Positions 1 to 9,380 of a stretch of 33,204 bases of DNA are shown one piece after another; the stretch's first letter is position 1, and the number at the start of each line of letters is the position of its first letter. Below the pieces are notes generated by a model that worked only from the letters and a program-made list of their open reading frames with translations, did not search any database and was not told where the DNA came from. The position numbers and the translations under genes were made by a program. The DNA comes from Chromatiales bacterium (GTDB lineage: Bacteria; Pseudomonadota; Gammaproteobacteria; SZUA-152), in NCBI GenBank assembly GCA_026982475.1, contig JALSHB010000017.1:1-33204 (forward strand), given 5' to 3'.

Positions 1-47
1 AGAAGCAGATCGCGGCAGATCGTGCCGCCGATGCTAAGTATCGATAA
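1..47 (+). CDS. nuoI: NADH-quinone oxidoreductase subunit I, C-terminal end (partial)
   Basis: The first bases read in frame from position 3 as KQIAADRAADAKYR followed by TAA at 45-47. A short charged tail of this kind is typical of the end of NuoI, the peripheral-arm subunit with two [4Fe-4S] clusters. The main support is position: it ends 21 bases before nuoJ, where nuoI always lies in a proteobacterial nuo operon. No cluster-binding cysteines fall inside the window, so the assignment is by context. Confidence 0.75.
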   Translation, partial: KQIAADRAADAKYR

Positions 48-68
48 TCGCAAATTGACGGTATAGGC

Positions 69-689
69 GTGGAACAAACAATCTTCTACATATTTTCGAC
101 CGTACTGGTGTTGTCCGCCGGTGCAGTCATCACTGTGCGCAATCCGGTGTTTGCGGCCCTGTTTCTGGTGCTGGCATTCTTTACCAGCGCGGCGATCTGG
201 ATCCTGCTGGAGGCCGAATTCCTCGCCCTTACGCTGGTGCTGGTCTATGTCGGCGCGGTGATGGTGCTGTTCCTGTTCGTGGTGATGATGCTGGACATCA
301 ATCTGACCGTGTTGCGCGAAGGCTTTGCCCGCTATCTGCCGGTTGGCCTGCTGGTCGCCATCATCATGGTGGCGCAATTGGCCTACATCGTCGGTCCCGC
401 GCGTTTTGGCCTGGACAAGTTTCCGGCGCCCGAGCCCCACGGTGCGGACTACAGCAATACGCGGGAAATAGGTCTGGTGCTGTACACCGAATATCTGTTT
501 GCCTTTGAACTGGCCGCCGTCATTCTGGTGGTGGCGATCGTTGCCGCCATTGCCCTGACGTTGCGCAAGCGGGTAAAGACCAACTTCATGAAACCCGAGG
601 AGCAGGTGCTGGTGAAAAGCAAGGATCGTGTCCGTCTGGTCAAGATGGCCGCCGAGAAGCGCGACGACCAGCAAGCTCCGAACGACTAA
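69..689 (+). CDS. nuoJ: NADH-quinone oxidoreductase subunit J
   Basis: Membrane-arm subunit of respiratory complex I, next to NuoA, NuoH and NuoK. It has about five transmembrane helices. The third holds the family-typical stretch [18 protein letters not shown], with the conserved Tyr and the glycine that makes the pi-bulge. The 206-residue length is normal, and the charged C-terminal tail from about residue 165 is cytoplasmic. The start is GTG at 69; no strong ribosome binding site is visible, but the N-terminus aligns with the family and the gene follows nuoI closely. It is the housekeeping copy and should be compared with the divergent nuoJ-like gene at 18093-18614. Confidence 0.95.
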   Translation: MEQTIFYIFSTVLVLSAGAVITVRNPVFAALFLVLAFFTSAAIWILLEAEFLALTLVLVYVGAVMVLFLFVVMMLDINLTVLREGFARYLPVGLLVAIIMVAQLAYIVGPARFGLDKFPAPEPHGADYSNTREIGLVLYTEYLFAFELAAVILVVAIVAAIALTLRKRVKTNFMKPEEQVLVKSKDRVRLVKMAAEKRDDQQAPND

Positions 690-750
690 CAACCATCGTC
701 GGTTAGCGCATCAACCGACCTCAGACAAACTCACCGCGGGTGGGAACTAC

Positions 751-1056
751 ATGATTTCGATGTCACATTTTCTGATCCTGGGTGCAATTCTGTTCTGCAT
801 CAGTGTTGCCGGCATCTTCCTCAACCGGAAGAACGTCATCATCATATTGATGGCCGTGGAGCTGATGCTGTTGGCGGTGAACATGAATTTCGTCGCCTTC
901 TCGCATTTTCTGGGAGACATCGCGGGCCAGGTCTTCGTGTTCTTCATTTTGACGGTTGCCGCAGCCGAAGCCGCGATTGGCCTCGCCATCCTGGTGGTGC
1001 TGTTCCGCAATCGCAGGTCCATCAATGTCGATGATATCAACTCGCTGAACGGCTGA
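751..1056 (+). CDS. nuoK: NADH-quinone oxidoreductase subunit K
   Basis: Small three-helix membrane subunit of complex I (MrpC/MnhC-related), on the proton path between NuoJ and NuoN. Translation from ATG 751 gives 101 residues, the standard length, starting [15 protein letters not shown]. The two buried glutamates are present: one in [11 protein letters not shown] (helix 2) and one in [12 protein letters not shown] (helix 3). The reading frame is open from 628, but that upstream part overlaps nuoJ and is not NuoK-like, so 751 is the start; 760 is a possible alternative. It lies between nuoJ and nuoL in one operon. Confidence 0.95.
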   Translation: MISMSHFLILGAILFCISVAGIFLNRKNVIIILMAVELMLLAVNMNFVAFSHFLGDIAGQVFVFFILTVAAAEAAIGLAILVVLFRNRRSINVDDINSLNG

Positions 1057-1070
1057 TCCGGAAAAGAAAT

Positions 1071-3023
1071 ATGGAAAACGTATATCTGACCATCGTTCTT
1101 GCCCCCCTGTTCGGCGCCATCGTCGCCGGCCTGTTTGGCAAACAGATTGGCCGCAGTGGTGCCCACTGGATCACCATCATCGGCGTGGCCATTTCCTTCG
1201 TCATGTCCGTGATCGTGTTCAAGGATGTGATTTTCGACGGTGCCGCGGTCTACAACCAGGCGGTGTATACCTGGATGGTCAGTGACGGCATCCGTTTCGA
1301 GGTCGGTTTCCTCATCGACCAGTTGACGGCCGTGATGTTGCTGGTGGTCACCTTCGTTTCGCTGATGGTGCACATCTACACCATTGGCTATATGAAAGAT
1401 GACCCTGGATATCAGCGCTTCTTCTGCTACATTTCGCTGTTCACCTTCTCCATGCTGATGCTGGTGATGTCCAACAACTTCATGCAGCTGTTCTTCGGCT
1501 GGGAAGCGGTGGGCCTGGTTTCATATCTTCTTATCGGTTTCTGGTACAAGCGCGAGACGGCCATCTATGCCAACCTCAAGGCCTTCCTCGTCAATCGCGT
1601 GGGAGATTTCGGCTTCATACTTGCTATTGCCGCGGTGTTGATGTATTTCAACAGCCTGGACTATCAGGATGTGTTCGATGCCGCCCCGGCGCTGGCCGGG
1701 CTGACCATGGAGATCATCCCCGGCGTCGAGTGGTCGCTGATGACGGTGATCGGTATCCTGTTGTTCATCGGCGCCATGGGCAAGTCGGCGCAGGTGCCTT
1801 TGCACGTGTGGCTACCGGATTCCATGGAGGGCCCGACACCCATCTCCGCATTGATCCATGCCGCGACCATGGTTACCGCCGGTATCTTCATGGTCGCCCG
1901 CATGTCGCCCATCTATGAGCTGACCGAGACTGCGCTCAGTTTCATCCTCATCATCGGTGCCATCACCGCGCTGTTCATGGGTATGCTCGGCATCATCCAG
2001 AACGACATCAAGCGCGTGATCGCCTATTCCACGCTATCGCAGCTCGGCTACATGACCGTGGCGTTGGGCGTTTCCGCCTACGCCGCCGGCATCTTCCACC
2101 TGCTGACACACGCCGCCTTCAAGGCGCTGCTGTTCCTGGCGGCGGGTTCGGTGATCATCGCCATGCACCATGAGCAGGACATCCGCAAGATGGGTGGCCT
2201 GAAGAAATACATGCCGATCACCTACTGGTGCATGCTGATCGGTTCCCTGGCCCTGATCGGTTTCCCGGGGCTTTCCGGTTTCTTCTCCAAGGATGCAATC
2301 ATCGAGGCCGTGCACGCCTCGCAGATTCCCGGTGCCGGCTTTGCCTATTTCGCCGTGGTGCTGGGCGTCTTCATTACCGCCTTCTACAGCTTCCGCATGT
2401 TCTTCCTGGTGTTTCATGGCCAGGAACGCATGGACGAACACACGCGTTCGCACCTGCATGAGAGTCCACGCGTGGTGACCTGGCCGTTGCTCGCCCTGGC
2501 CGTTCCCTCCGTACTTGCGGGTGCGTATTTCATCGAGCCGATGCTGTTCGCCGGCATGTTTGGCGATGCCATCTACGTCAAGCCTGAGCACGATGTCCTT
2601 GCGCAGTTGGGCGAACGCTATAACGGCATCTGGGGTTTCATCGTCCATGGTGTGATGGCGCCGCCTTTCCTCCTGGCCATGGCCGGGCTGGCGACCGCCG
2701 CCTTCTTCTATCTGAAGCGTCCGGATATCCCGGCCATGATCAAGGACCGGTTCTCGCTGGTCTACAAGGTGCTGGAGAACAACTATGGCTTCGATGCCTT
2801 CAACGACAGCTTCTTTGCCGGCGGTTCACGCAAGCTGGGACGTTTGTTGTCGAATGTCGGCGATGCGAAGCTGATCGATGGGTTGATCGTCAATGGTACG
2901 GCGAAGAGTGTCGGCTGGATCTCCAGCAAGATCCGCTTCGTGCAGACCGGCTACCTGTACCACTATGCCTTCGCGATGATTGTCGGTTTGCTGGCCTTGA
3001 TCAGCCTGGCCGTTGGCTTCTGA
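1071..3023 (+). CDS. nuoL: NADH-quinone oxidoreductase subunit L
   Basis: Distal antiporter-like proton-pumping subunit of complex I, 650 residues. Visible hallmarks are the helix-5 glutamate in FFGWEAVGLVSYLLIGFWY (E145), the helix-7 lysine in GAMGKSAQVPLHVWLPD (K238), the GPTPISALIHAATMV segment, HLLTHAAFKALLFL with the helix-12 lysine, and SGFFSKDAII. The C-terminal region is long enough for the lateral helix and a final membrane anchor (YHYAFAMIVGLLALISL). ATG 1071 lies 14 bases after nuoK and is preceded by GGAAAAGAAAT. This copy looks fully functional. Confidence 0.97.
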   Translation: MENVYLTIVLAPLFGAIVAGLFGKQIGRSGAHWITIIGVAISFVMSVIVFKDVIFDGAAVYNQAVYTWMVSDGIRFEVGFLIDQLTAVMLLVVTFVSLMVHIYTIGYMKDDPGYQRFFCYISLFTFSMLMLVMSNNFMQLFFGWEAVGLVSYLLIGFWYKRETAIYANLKAFLVNRVGDFGFILAIAAVLMYFNSLDYQDVFDAAPALAGLTMEIIPGVEWSLMTVIGILLFIGAMGKSAQVPLHVWLPDSMEGPTPISALIHAATMVTAGIFMVARMSPIYELTETALSFILIIGAITALFMGMLGIIQNDIKRVIAYSTLSQLGYMTVALGVSAYAAGIFHLLTHAAFKALLFLAAGSVIIAMHHEQDIRKMGGLKKYMPITYWCMLIGSLALIGFPGLSGFFSKDAIIEAVHASQIPGAGFAYFAVVLGVFITAFYSFRMFFLVFHGQERMDEHTRSHLHESPRVVTWPLLALAVPSVLAGAYFIEPMLFAGMFGDAIYVKPEHDVLAQLGERYNGIWGFIVHGVMAPPFLLAMAGLATAAFFYLKRPDIPAMIKDRFSLVYKVLENNYGFDAFNDSFFAGGSRKLGRLLSNVGDAKLIDGLIVNGTAKSVGWISSKIRFVQTGYLYHYAFAMIVGLLALISLAVGF

Positions 3024-3068
3024 TGGGCCGCGCGGCTCAAACAAAAAATTAGAAAAGGGTCTTGTTGC

Positions 3069-4586
3069 ATGTTGGCTGATTTGCCTCTTCTCAGTTTAGT
3101 CATCTGGACACCGATCATCGGTGGCCTGCTGGTGCTGTTCTTCAGCAAGGATGAGCAGGCCCCGCTGGCGCGTGTGATTGCGCTGGCTGTCTCTGTGCTT
3201 ACCTTCCTGCTGACAATCCCGCTATGGACCGGCTTCGATAAAAGCACCTACCAGATGCAGTTTGTCGAATACGCCAGCTGGATCCCGGCTTTCAACATCA
3301 ATTACCACCTCGGCGTCGACGGCATTTCCATGCCGCTGATTCTGTTGACGGCTTTCTCCACCGTGCTGGTGGTGATTGCCGGTTGGGAAGTCATCAAGTA
3401 CAAGGCTGCCCAGTACCTGTCCGCCTTCCTGATCATGGACGGGTTGATGATCGGCGTGTTCAGTGCGCTGGACTCTATCTTGTTCTACGTGCTGTGGGAG
3501 GCGATGCTGATCCCCATGTTCCTGATCATCGGCATCTGGGGCGGCGAACGGCGCGTATACGCCACCATCAAGTTCTTCCTGTACACCTTCCTCGGTTCGG
3601 TGTTCATGCTGGTCGCGCTGATCTACATGTACACCCAGTCCGGTTCCTTCGGCATTCTCGATATGCAGAACATGCCGCTGGGGATGACCGAGCAGATCCT
3701 TATCTTCCTCGCCTTCCTGATCGCCTTTGCGGTCAAGGTACCCATGTGGCCGGTGCATACCTGGCTGCCTGATGCGCACGTGGAGGCGCCCACCGGCGGC
3801 TCGGTGATCCTGGCCGCCATCATGCTGAAGATGGGCACCTACGGTTTCGTTCGCTTCAGCCTGCCCATCACGCCGGATGCCTCGCAACAGCTGGACTGGC
3901 TGATGATCGTCCTGTCGCTGATCGCTGTGGTCTATATCGCCTTCGTCGCCCTGGTACAGAAGGACATGAAGAAGCTGATTGCCTATTCGTCCATTTCACA
4001 CATGGGCTTCGTCACCCTGGGTTTCTTCATGATCTTCGCCATCTACGCCAACACCGGCAGCACCCAGGGCATGGGCATGGCCATCGAAGGCGCGCTGGTG
4101 CAGATGATTTCACACGGCTTCATTTCCGGCGCCATGTTCCTCTGTGTCGGTGTTATGTATGACCGTATGCACAGCCGCCAGATCGCGGACTATGGCGGTG
4201 TCGCCAACACCATGCCGATCTTTGCCTCGTTCATGGTGTTGTTCGCCATGGCCAACGCCGGTCTGCCTGGTACCTCCGGCTTTGTCGGCGAGTTCATGGT
4301 CATTCTGGCCGCCTTCAAGGCCAATTTCTGGATTGCCTTCCTTGCCGCCACCACCCTGATCTTCGGCGCCGCCTACACCCTGTGGATGGTCAAGCGGGTG
4401 ATTTTCGGCGAGGTCGCCAATGACAAAGTCGCCGCCCTGAAGGACGTCAACAGGCGTGAATTCTTCATTCTGGGCGTGCTGGCTGTTGCCGTACTCGCGC
4501 TGGGTCTGTGGCCCGCACCGCTGTTGGATGTGATGCATGCAACGGTCGACCACCTCATTGAACAAGTGATGCACTCGAAACTATGA
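3069..4586 (+). CDS. nuoM: NADH-quinone oxidoreductase subunit M
   Basis: Central antiporter-like proton-pumping subunit of complex I, 505 residues, about 14 membrane helices. The helix-5 glutamate is in [18 protein letters not shown] (E144). The helix-7 lysine is in [19 protein letters not shown], followed by [22 protein letters not shown]. The later [22 protein letters not shown] segment is also typical. ATG 3069 has an AGGG 10 bases upstream. The stop overlaps the nuoN start in an ATGA junction, which implies translational coupling. Confidence 0.97.
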   Translation: MLADLPLLSLVIWTPIIGGLLVLFFSKDEQAPLARVIALAVSVLTFLLTIPLWTGFDKSTYQMQFVEYASWIPAFNINYHLGVDGISMPLILLTAFSTVLVVIAGWEVIKYKAAQYLSAFLIMDGLMIGVFSALDSILFYVLWEAMLIPMFLIIGIWGGERRVYATIKFFLYTFLGSVFMLVALIYMYTQSGSFGILDMQNMPLGMTEQILIFLAFLIAFAVKVPMWPVHTWLPDAHVEAPTGGSVILAAIMLKMGTYGFVRFSLPITPDASQQLDWLMIVLSLIAVVYIAFVALVQKDMKKLIAYSSISHMGFVTLGFFMIFAIYANTGSTQGMGMAIEGALVQMISHGFISGAMFLCVGVMYDRMHSRQIADYGGVANTMPIFASFMVLFAMANAGLPGTSGFVGEFMVILAAFKANFWIAFLAATTLIFGAAYTLWMVKRVIFGEVANDKVAALKDVNRREFFILGVLAVAVLALGLWPAPLLDVMHATVDHLIEQVMHSKL

Positions 4587-6034
4587 CGACCCCAAGCAGC
4601 TTTGAAATGCCCAATCTCCTGCCAGCGGTGCCGGAAATCTTCGTTCTCGCAGCCACCTGCGTTATCTTGTTGGCTGACCTTTTCATCAGCAAGGACAAAA
4701 AGGTGATTACTTACCTGATGTCTCTTGCCACCCTGATCGGTGCCGCGGTGCTGACCGTTACCCTGCACACAGGGGAAACGGTGATCACCTTCAGTGGCAG
4801 TTTTGTTTCCGATCCCATGGGTGATGTGCTGAAGGTGTTCGTTTACCTGGTGACCGCCGTGGTGTTCGTCTATTCGCGCAGCTACCTGATAGCCCGCAAC
4901 CTGTTCAAGGGCGAGTTTTTCATCCTCGGCCTGTTTGGCGTGCTGGGCATGATGGTGCTGATATCCGCGCACAACATGCTCACCCTCTACCTCGGATTGG
5001 AGTTGCTCTCCCTGTCCATGTACGCCATGGTCGCCCTGCAGCGTGACTCCATCAACGCCACCGAGGCGGCGATGAAATATTTCGTCCTCGGCGCGCTGGC
5101 TTCGGGCATGTTGCTGTATGGCATGTCGCTCATCTATGGCATCACCGGCAGCCTCGATCTGGCGGAGATCAACGCCGCCATCAAGTCCCTGGATGACTCG
5201 AAGATGATGGTCGCCGGGCTGGGCATGGTGCTGGTGATCGTCGGCATGGCCTTCAAGCTGGGCGCGGTGCCGTTCCACATGTGGCTGCCCGATGTCTACC
5301 ACGGTGCACCTACGGCCATCACCCTGTACATCGGCACGGCGCCAAAGATCGCCGCCTTCGCCATGGTCATGCGCCTGCTGGTGGAAGGGCTGGGCGACAT
5401 GCACGTGCAGTGGCAGGAGATCCTCATCATCATGGCGGTGTTGTCCATGGCGGTGGGTAATATCATTGCCATTGCGCAGACCAACATGAAGCGCATGCTG
5501 GCCTATTCGACCATCTCCCACGTCGGCTTCCTGCTACTGGGTATCCTCGCCGGCACCTCGGAAGGTTATTCCTCCGCCATGTTCTACGCCATCACCTATG
5601 CGCTGATGGGCGCCGGCGGCTTCGGTATGATCCTGCTGTTGAGCCGCGCCGGTTTCGAGGCGGATCGCCTGGAAGACTTCAAGGGCCTCAACGAGCGCAG
5701 CCCCTGGTTTGCCCTGATGATGCTGATCCTGATGTTCTCCATGGCCGGCGTGCCGCCCACCGTGGGTTTCTACGCCAAGCTGGCGGTGCTGCAATCCGTC
5801 GTCGGTGTCGGCCTGACCTGGCTGGCGGTGCTCGGCGTGATCTTCTCCATCATCGGCGCGTTCTACTACCTGCGCGTTATCAAGCTGATGTATTTCGACA
5901 AGCCGGTCGATACCACGCCCCTGCAGGGCTCGGCCGACATGCGCATCATCCTGTCCGCCAATGCATTGGGCATCCTCTACCTTGGCCTGATGCCGGGCAG
6001 CCTGCTGGCGCTCTGTGTGGCGGCCATTGGCTGA
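4583..6034 (+). CDS. nuoN: NADH-quinone oxidoreductase subunit N
   Basis: Third antiporter-like proton-pumping subunit of complex I, 483 residues. It keeps the helix-5 glutamate in [21 protein letters not shown] (E140) and the helix-7 lysine in [22 protein letters not shown] (K225). The ATGA overlap with nuoM fixes the start. It is the last gene of the operon, with an intrinsic terminator about 20 bases downstream. It is the reference for the nuoN-like gene at 13004-14374, where the aligned glutamate is missing. Confidence 0.97.
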   Translation: MTTPSSFEMPNLLPAVPEIFVLAATCVILLADLFISKDKKVITYLMSLATLIGAAVLTVTLHTGETVITFSGSFVSDPMGDVLKVFVYLVTAVVFVYSRSYLIARNLFKGEFFILGLFGVLGMMVLISAHNMLTLYLGLELLSLSMYAMVALQRDSINATEAAMKYFVLGALASGMLLYGMSLIYGITGSLDLAEINAAIKSLDDSKMMVAGLGMVLVIVGMAFKLGAVPFHMWLPDVYHGAPTAITLYIGTAPKIAAFAMVMRLLVEGLGDMHVQWQEILIIMAVLSMAVGNIIAIAQTNMKRMLAYSTISHVGFLLLGILAGTSEGYSSAMFYAITYALMGAGGFGMILLLSRAGFEADRLEDFKGLNERSPWFALMMLILMFSMAGVPPTVGFYAKLAVLQSVVGVGLTWLAVLGVIFSIIGAFYYLRVIKLMYFDKPVDTTPLQGSADMRIILSANALGILYLGLMPGSLLALCVAAIG

Positions 6035-6054
6035 CAACCGGGATATTTCAGCGC

Positions 6055-6083
6055 AAAAAAACGGGGCTTCAGCCCCGTTTTTT
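6055..6083. terminator. Bidirectional intrinsic terminator between nuoN and moeA
   Basis: A run of A (6055-6061) leads into the stem CGGGGC (6062-6067), the loop TTCA, the stem GCCCCG (6072-6077) and a run of six T. With A on one side and T on the other, it can terminate transcription on both strands. That fits its place between the convergent nuo (+) and moeA (-) operons. Confidence 0.9.
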
Positions 6084-6109
6084 ATGCCTGGTTTTTGCCG
6101 AACCGATGC

Positions 6110-7372
6110 TCAGATCAATCCCGCAAAGGGCTGAACGGTCACCAGGTTGCCGGCCTCGATAGCCTTGCTTTCCAATGGCAGAACAATAAAGCAGTTGGCC
6201 TTGCCCATGGAACTCAACATGCCGGAGCCCTGCTGGCCGGTGCTGTGTACCACCAGTTCTCCCTGCTCGTCGGTCTCCAGCCAGCCGCGTTGATAATCGA
6301 TGCGCCCCGGGGTCTTTTTCAGTCGTGAAGTGGTTCTTGCCTTCAGCAGCAGGGGAGGGCTGACTTCCCGCCCGGACATCTTTTGCAGCGCCGGCTGCAC
6401 GAACTGATAAAAGGTCACCATGGCGGACACCGGGTTGCCGGGCAGGCCGAAGAAATGACAGTGACCGATGCGCCCAACGGCAAGTGGACGACCCGGCTTC
6501 ATGGCGATCTTCCAGAAATTGACCTCGCCAATCTTCTCCAGCGTTTCCTTGACATAATCCGCCTCGCCCACCGATACGCCGCCGGAGGTGATCAGCACAT
6601 CGGCAATCTGTGAGGCATCCTGAAAGGCTGCCTCGATCTCATCGCGGCGATCCGCAATCACGCCCATGTCCAGCAGCTCGACGCCGAGGCGGGTCAGCAT
6701 GCCATGCAGGGTATAACGGTTGCTGTCGTAGATCTGGCCGTCGCCCAGCGGTTGACCGACACTGCGCAGTTCGTCGCCGGTGGAGAAGAAGGCAACACGC
6801 ACCCGCCGCCACACCCGCACCTCGGCAATGCCCATGGAGGCCAGCATGCCGAGATCGGCCGGGGTAATGAACTTGCCGGCGCTGAACACGCAGTCACCAG
6901 TAGCCAGATCCTCACCGGCCTGGCGCACATTCTGTCCTGGTTTATGACCGGCGCCGATGGCGATCCTTTCGCCCTCGACACTCACGTCCTCCTGCATGAT
7001 CACCGTGTCGGCGCCCTGCGGCATCATCGCCCCGGTCATGATGCGCACGCATTGTCCCGCTTCCACGCGGCCCGTGAACGGCACTCCGGCCAGTGCACGG
7101 CCGATCATCCGCAGACTGGCCGTACCCTCGGTCGGAATGTCGCTGCCACGCAGGGCGTAGCCATCCATGGCCGAGTTGGTGTGTGAGGGCACGTCGATGG
7201 TGGAATGGATGTCCTCAGCGAGAACCCGGCCGAGGCACTGTCGCACCGCAAGCTGCTCGACACCCTTGACGGTATTCAATGTGTCGAGGATGCGAGCACG
7301 TGCCTCATCGACACGCAGTGAATTCGGATCGAAATCGTCGCAGCTGTGCAACGGCGGGGTCTTGTCAGTCAT
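6110..7372 (-). CDS. moeA: Molybdopterin molybdenumtransferase MoeA
   Basis: Cytoplasmic enzyme that inserts molybdate into adenylated molybdopterin in the last step of Moco synthesis. It has 420 residues, a normal length. Family motifs run in order: SAMDGYALR (about 68-75), GAMMPQGADTVIMQED (114-129), STGDEL (197-202), the substrate-site loop TSGGVSVGEADYV (262-274), MKPGRPLAVG (291-300) and FGLPGNPVSAMVTF (308-321). The ATG at 7372 overlaps the end of mobB by 4 bases, so mobA-mobB-moeA form one coupled operon. No molybdoenzyme is encoded in the window, so the client enzymes are elsewhere. Confidence 0.96.
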   Translation of the reverse strand: MTDKTPPLHSCDDFDPNSLRVDEARARILDTLNTVKGVEQLAVRQCLGRVLAEDIHSTIDVPSHTNSAMDGYALRGSDIPTEGTASLRMIGRALAGVPFTGRVEAGQCVRIMTGAMMPQGADTVIMQEDVSVEGERIAIGAGHKPGQNVRQAGEDLATGDCVFSAGKFITPADLGMLASMGIAEVRVWRRVRVAFFSTGDELRSVGQPLGDGQIYDSNRYTLHGMLTRLGVELLDMGVIADRRDEIEAAFQDASQIADVLITSGGVSVGEADYVKETLEKIGEVNFWKIAMKPGRPLAVGRIGHCHFFGLPGNPVSAMVTFYQFVQPALQKMSGREVSPPLLLKARTTSRLKKTPGRIDYQRGWLETDEQGELVVHSTGQQGSGMLSSMGKANCFIVLPLESKAIEAGNLVTVQPFAGLI

Positions 7373-7965
7373 GGGTTCAACCTTTTATCAGCAGAATTGT
7401 TGTCAGCGGAATCGGATAACAGGGCGAAGCGGCTGAGCAGAAAGTCGGCAAGCTCCTGCGGCCGGTTCAGATCCAGGAAGGGAACGGGGCGCGCCGATGC
7501 ATCCAAGGCCCCGGCCTCGTTGCTGGCAAAGGCGATGATGCTGGCATCATCGGGGTATAGCAGTCGGTGGCCAAGCTCTGGCCGGTGCAGCTCGATCTTG
7601 GGAAAGGCCTCGTGCCTGAAACCCTCCACCAGGATCAAGTCGATGCCGGTCTGGTCGATATGGCCGATCAGTTCATTCAGGCAGGGCTCCCCACTACCGT
7701 CGGCGTTTTCCACCATCAGCGCCCAGCGGTGTCGCGAGGCCACCAGCATCTGTTCGACGCCGGCCTTGCGCAGTTCATAACTGTCCTTGCCGGGTGTGTC
7801 GATATCGAAACGGTGATGGGAATGCTTGACTGCCGCCAGTCGCGCGCCCTGGGCGCGCAACAGCGGAATCAGACGGGTGAGCAACGTCGTCTTGCCGGTG
7901 CCGCTGAAGGCCACGAAGCCGACCACCGGCACGCGGGCATTGGTGAGGGTTTGACTCAGGCTCAT
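7369..7965 (-). CDS. mobB: Molybdopterin-guanine dinucleotide biosynthesis adaptor MobB
   Basis: P-loop GTP-binding partner of MobA in making the guanine-dinucleotide form of Moco. The Walker A sequence GFVAFSGTGKTT is at residues 16-27, followed by the MobB-typical AAVKHSHHRFDIDTPGKDSYELRKAG. A start 9 bases upstream at 7974 is possible. I prefer the ATG at 7965 because it makes a 4-base ATGA overlap with the mobA stop, as at the next junction. That gives 198 residues. The C-terminal region includes LVEGFRHEAFPKIELHR, also typical. Confidence 0.93.
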   Translation of the reverse strand: MSLSQTLTNARVPVVGFVAFSGTGKTTLLTRLIPLLRAQGARLAAVKHSHHRFDIDTPGKDSYELRKAGVEQMLVASRHRWALMVENADGSGEPCLNELIGHIDQTGIDLILVEGFRHEAFPKIELHRPELGHRLLYPDDASIIAFASNEAGALDASARPVPFLDLNRPQELADFLLSRFALLSDSADNNSADKRLNP

Positions 7966-8564
7966 GGCTGGCATTGGATCCTGTCCCGTATGGCCGCCAG
8001 GTCTTCAGGGGTGTTTACATTGCGGAATGCGCCGGCGCAGCCGGAAAAGTCGACATACACCGGGTCGAGCGACCTTACCCAGTCATGCACCTTCCTGTCG
8101 CCCCGTTCGAGAAAGGCCGTCAGTCCCGCAAGCACCTCCCGGCTGAAAAGGCCAAACAATGGCTGCAGGCGCTCGCCATCGTGGGCGATGGTGGCCAGGG
8201 TTTGTCCACCAATGAAATGACCGCGCAGCCGCGCGACAAAGTCATTGGGCGCCAGCGGCGCATCGCAGGGCAGGGTGGCGAGCAAGGGCGTCCGGCAGGT
8301 TGCCAATGCGCGTCGAAGCCCCGCCAAAGGGCCTTCAAAGGAACCGAAGCGGTCTTCGACGACCTCAAAACCAAAGGCCCGGTATTGTTCCAGATTGCGG
8401 TTGGCGCTGATCATCAGTGATTGCACCTGCGGTGCAAGGGCATGAATGCTGTGCTCTACCATGGTACTGCCACACAGCTCGATCAAGCCCTTGTCCACAC
8501 CGCCCAGGCGGCGCGCCTGGCCACCAGCGAGAATCACCCCACTAACCTCGGTGTTTAGAGTCAT
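7962..8564 (-). CDS. mobA: Molybdenum cofactor guanylyltransferase MobA
   Basis: Nucleotidyltransferase that joins GMP from GTP to molybdopterin, giving the MGD cofactor of the DMSO-reductase family. The N-terminal nucleotide-binding signature VILAGGQARRLGGVDKGL is at residues 10-27. The LATLPCDAPLAPND segment carries the Asp expected to hold Mg2+. The length of 200 residues is normal. It is the first gene of the mobA-mobB-moeA operon. The 144 bases up to the divergent gene at 8709 must hold its promoter, but I could not pick a convincing one. Confidence 0.94.
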   Translation of the reverse strand: MTLNTEVSGVILAGGQARRLGGVDKGLIELCGSTMVEHSIHALAPQVQSLMISANRNLEQYRAFGFEVVEDRFGSFEGPLAGLRRALATCRTPLLATLPCDAPLAPNDFVARLRGHFIGGQTLATIAHDGERLQPLFGLFSREVLAGLTAFLERGDRKVHDWVRSLDPVYVDFSGCAGAFRNVNTPEDLAAIRDRIQCQP

Positions 8565-8708
8565 AGATCAAGACACGCCAAGTCAAAACGGCCTATAGTT
8601 TATACCAATTTCCCAACGTGAGAATGCCATTGCGTTGAGGATGGATCAGCCGGCTAAGCGGCATAGAGTTGGCTGCCGAGTTAATAATAGGATAGGCAGG
8701 AGAAAAAC

Positions 8709-9296
8709 ATGTCAATGATCACGACTGCAGAAAATCATAAATTTCCCTGGTATGTGCGGCTGTTTTTCTGGAACCAGAAACGCAAGTATGGCGCGATTCT
8801 GGAGCCTGCCCGCCTATGGGGGCGATCCCCCAAGGTGTTTGCCGCCCTCGCCTTGCTTTATGGCGCATTCGACCGCCGCTCGTCACCGCTCGAGCCCGCG
8901 CTGAGAACCCTGGTGACGGTGCGGGTTTCACAGATCAATTGGTGCCCCTTCTGTGTCGACATCAATTCCGCGACAGCGTTGAAGCGCGGCATCAGTGATG
9001 AGAAACTGACATCGCTCGCCAACTATGCCGACAGTGATCTTTTCAGCGACAAGGAAAAGACCGCACTGGCCTACGCCGAGGCAGTGACCTACAGCGACCG
9101 GCAGCCGACGAAGGCCCAGGTCGAGGCATTGCGCCATTACTTCGATGACGATGCGATCATCGAGCTTACCGGCTTGATCGGTTTCCAGAACATGTCGAGC
9201 AAATTCAATGCGGCCCTGGGTGTCGAGCCGCAAGGGTTTTGTTCCATTGCCCCGCAGCCCGACATGAAAACAAACAGTGATGGAAATACACCATGA
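8709..9296 (+). CDS. Carboxymuconolactone decarboxylase / AhpD-like family protein
   Basis: A 195-residue all-helical cytoplasmic protein. Residues 65-95 read as the AhpD-like core: LRTLVTVRVSQINWCPFCVDINSATALKRG, with the redox-type CPFC pair at 79-82. The C-terminal half (ELTGLIGFQNMSSKFNAALGVEPQGFC) resembles the longer CMD proteins. Such proteins are often peroxide- or thiol-linked, but the substrate here is unknown. The start is supported by AGGAG about 9 bases upstream (GGCAGGAGAAAAACATG). It lies 84 bases before cti in the same direction, which may mean co-transcription with that membrane stress enzyme. Confidence 0.88.
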   Translation: MSMITTAENHKFPWYVRLFFWNQKRKYGAILEPARLWGRSPKVFAALALLYGAFDRRSSPLEPALRTLVTVRVSQINWCPFCVDINSATALKRGISDEKLTSLANYADSDLFSDKEKTALAYAEAVTYSDRQPTKAQVEALRHYFDDDAIIELTGLIGFQNMSSKFNAALGVEPQGFCSIAPQPDMKTNSDGNTP

Positions 9297-9380
9297 TGCC
9301 CCGCACTCATGGCCGGAGAGGAATTCACAGGCAGGCCTGCATGAGCCTGTAAATCACCCTAAAGAACCATCGGACATAAC

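Noticed and set aside
4373-5521. Long minus-strand open frame opposite nuoM/nuoN
   Set aside because: It is rich in His, Gln and Asp with no hydrophobic core, the usual shadow of a G+C-rich membrane-protein gene.
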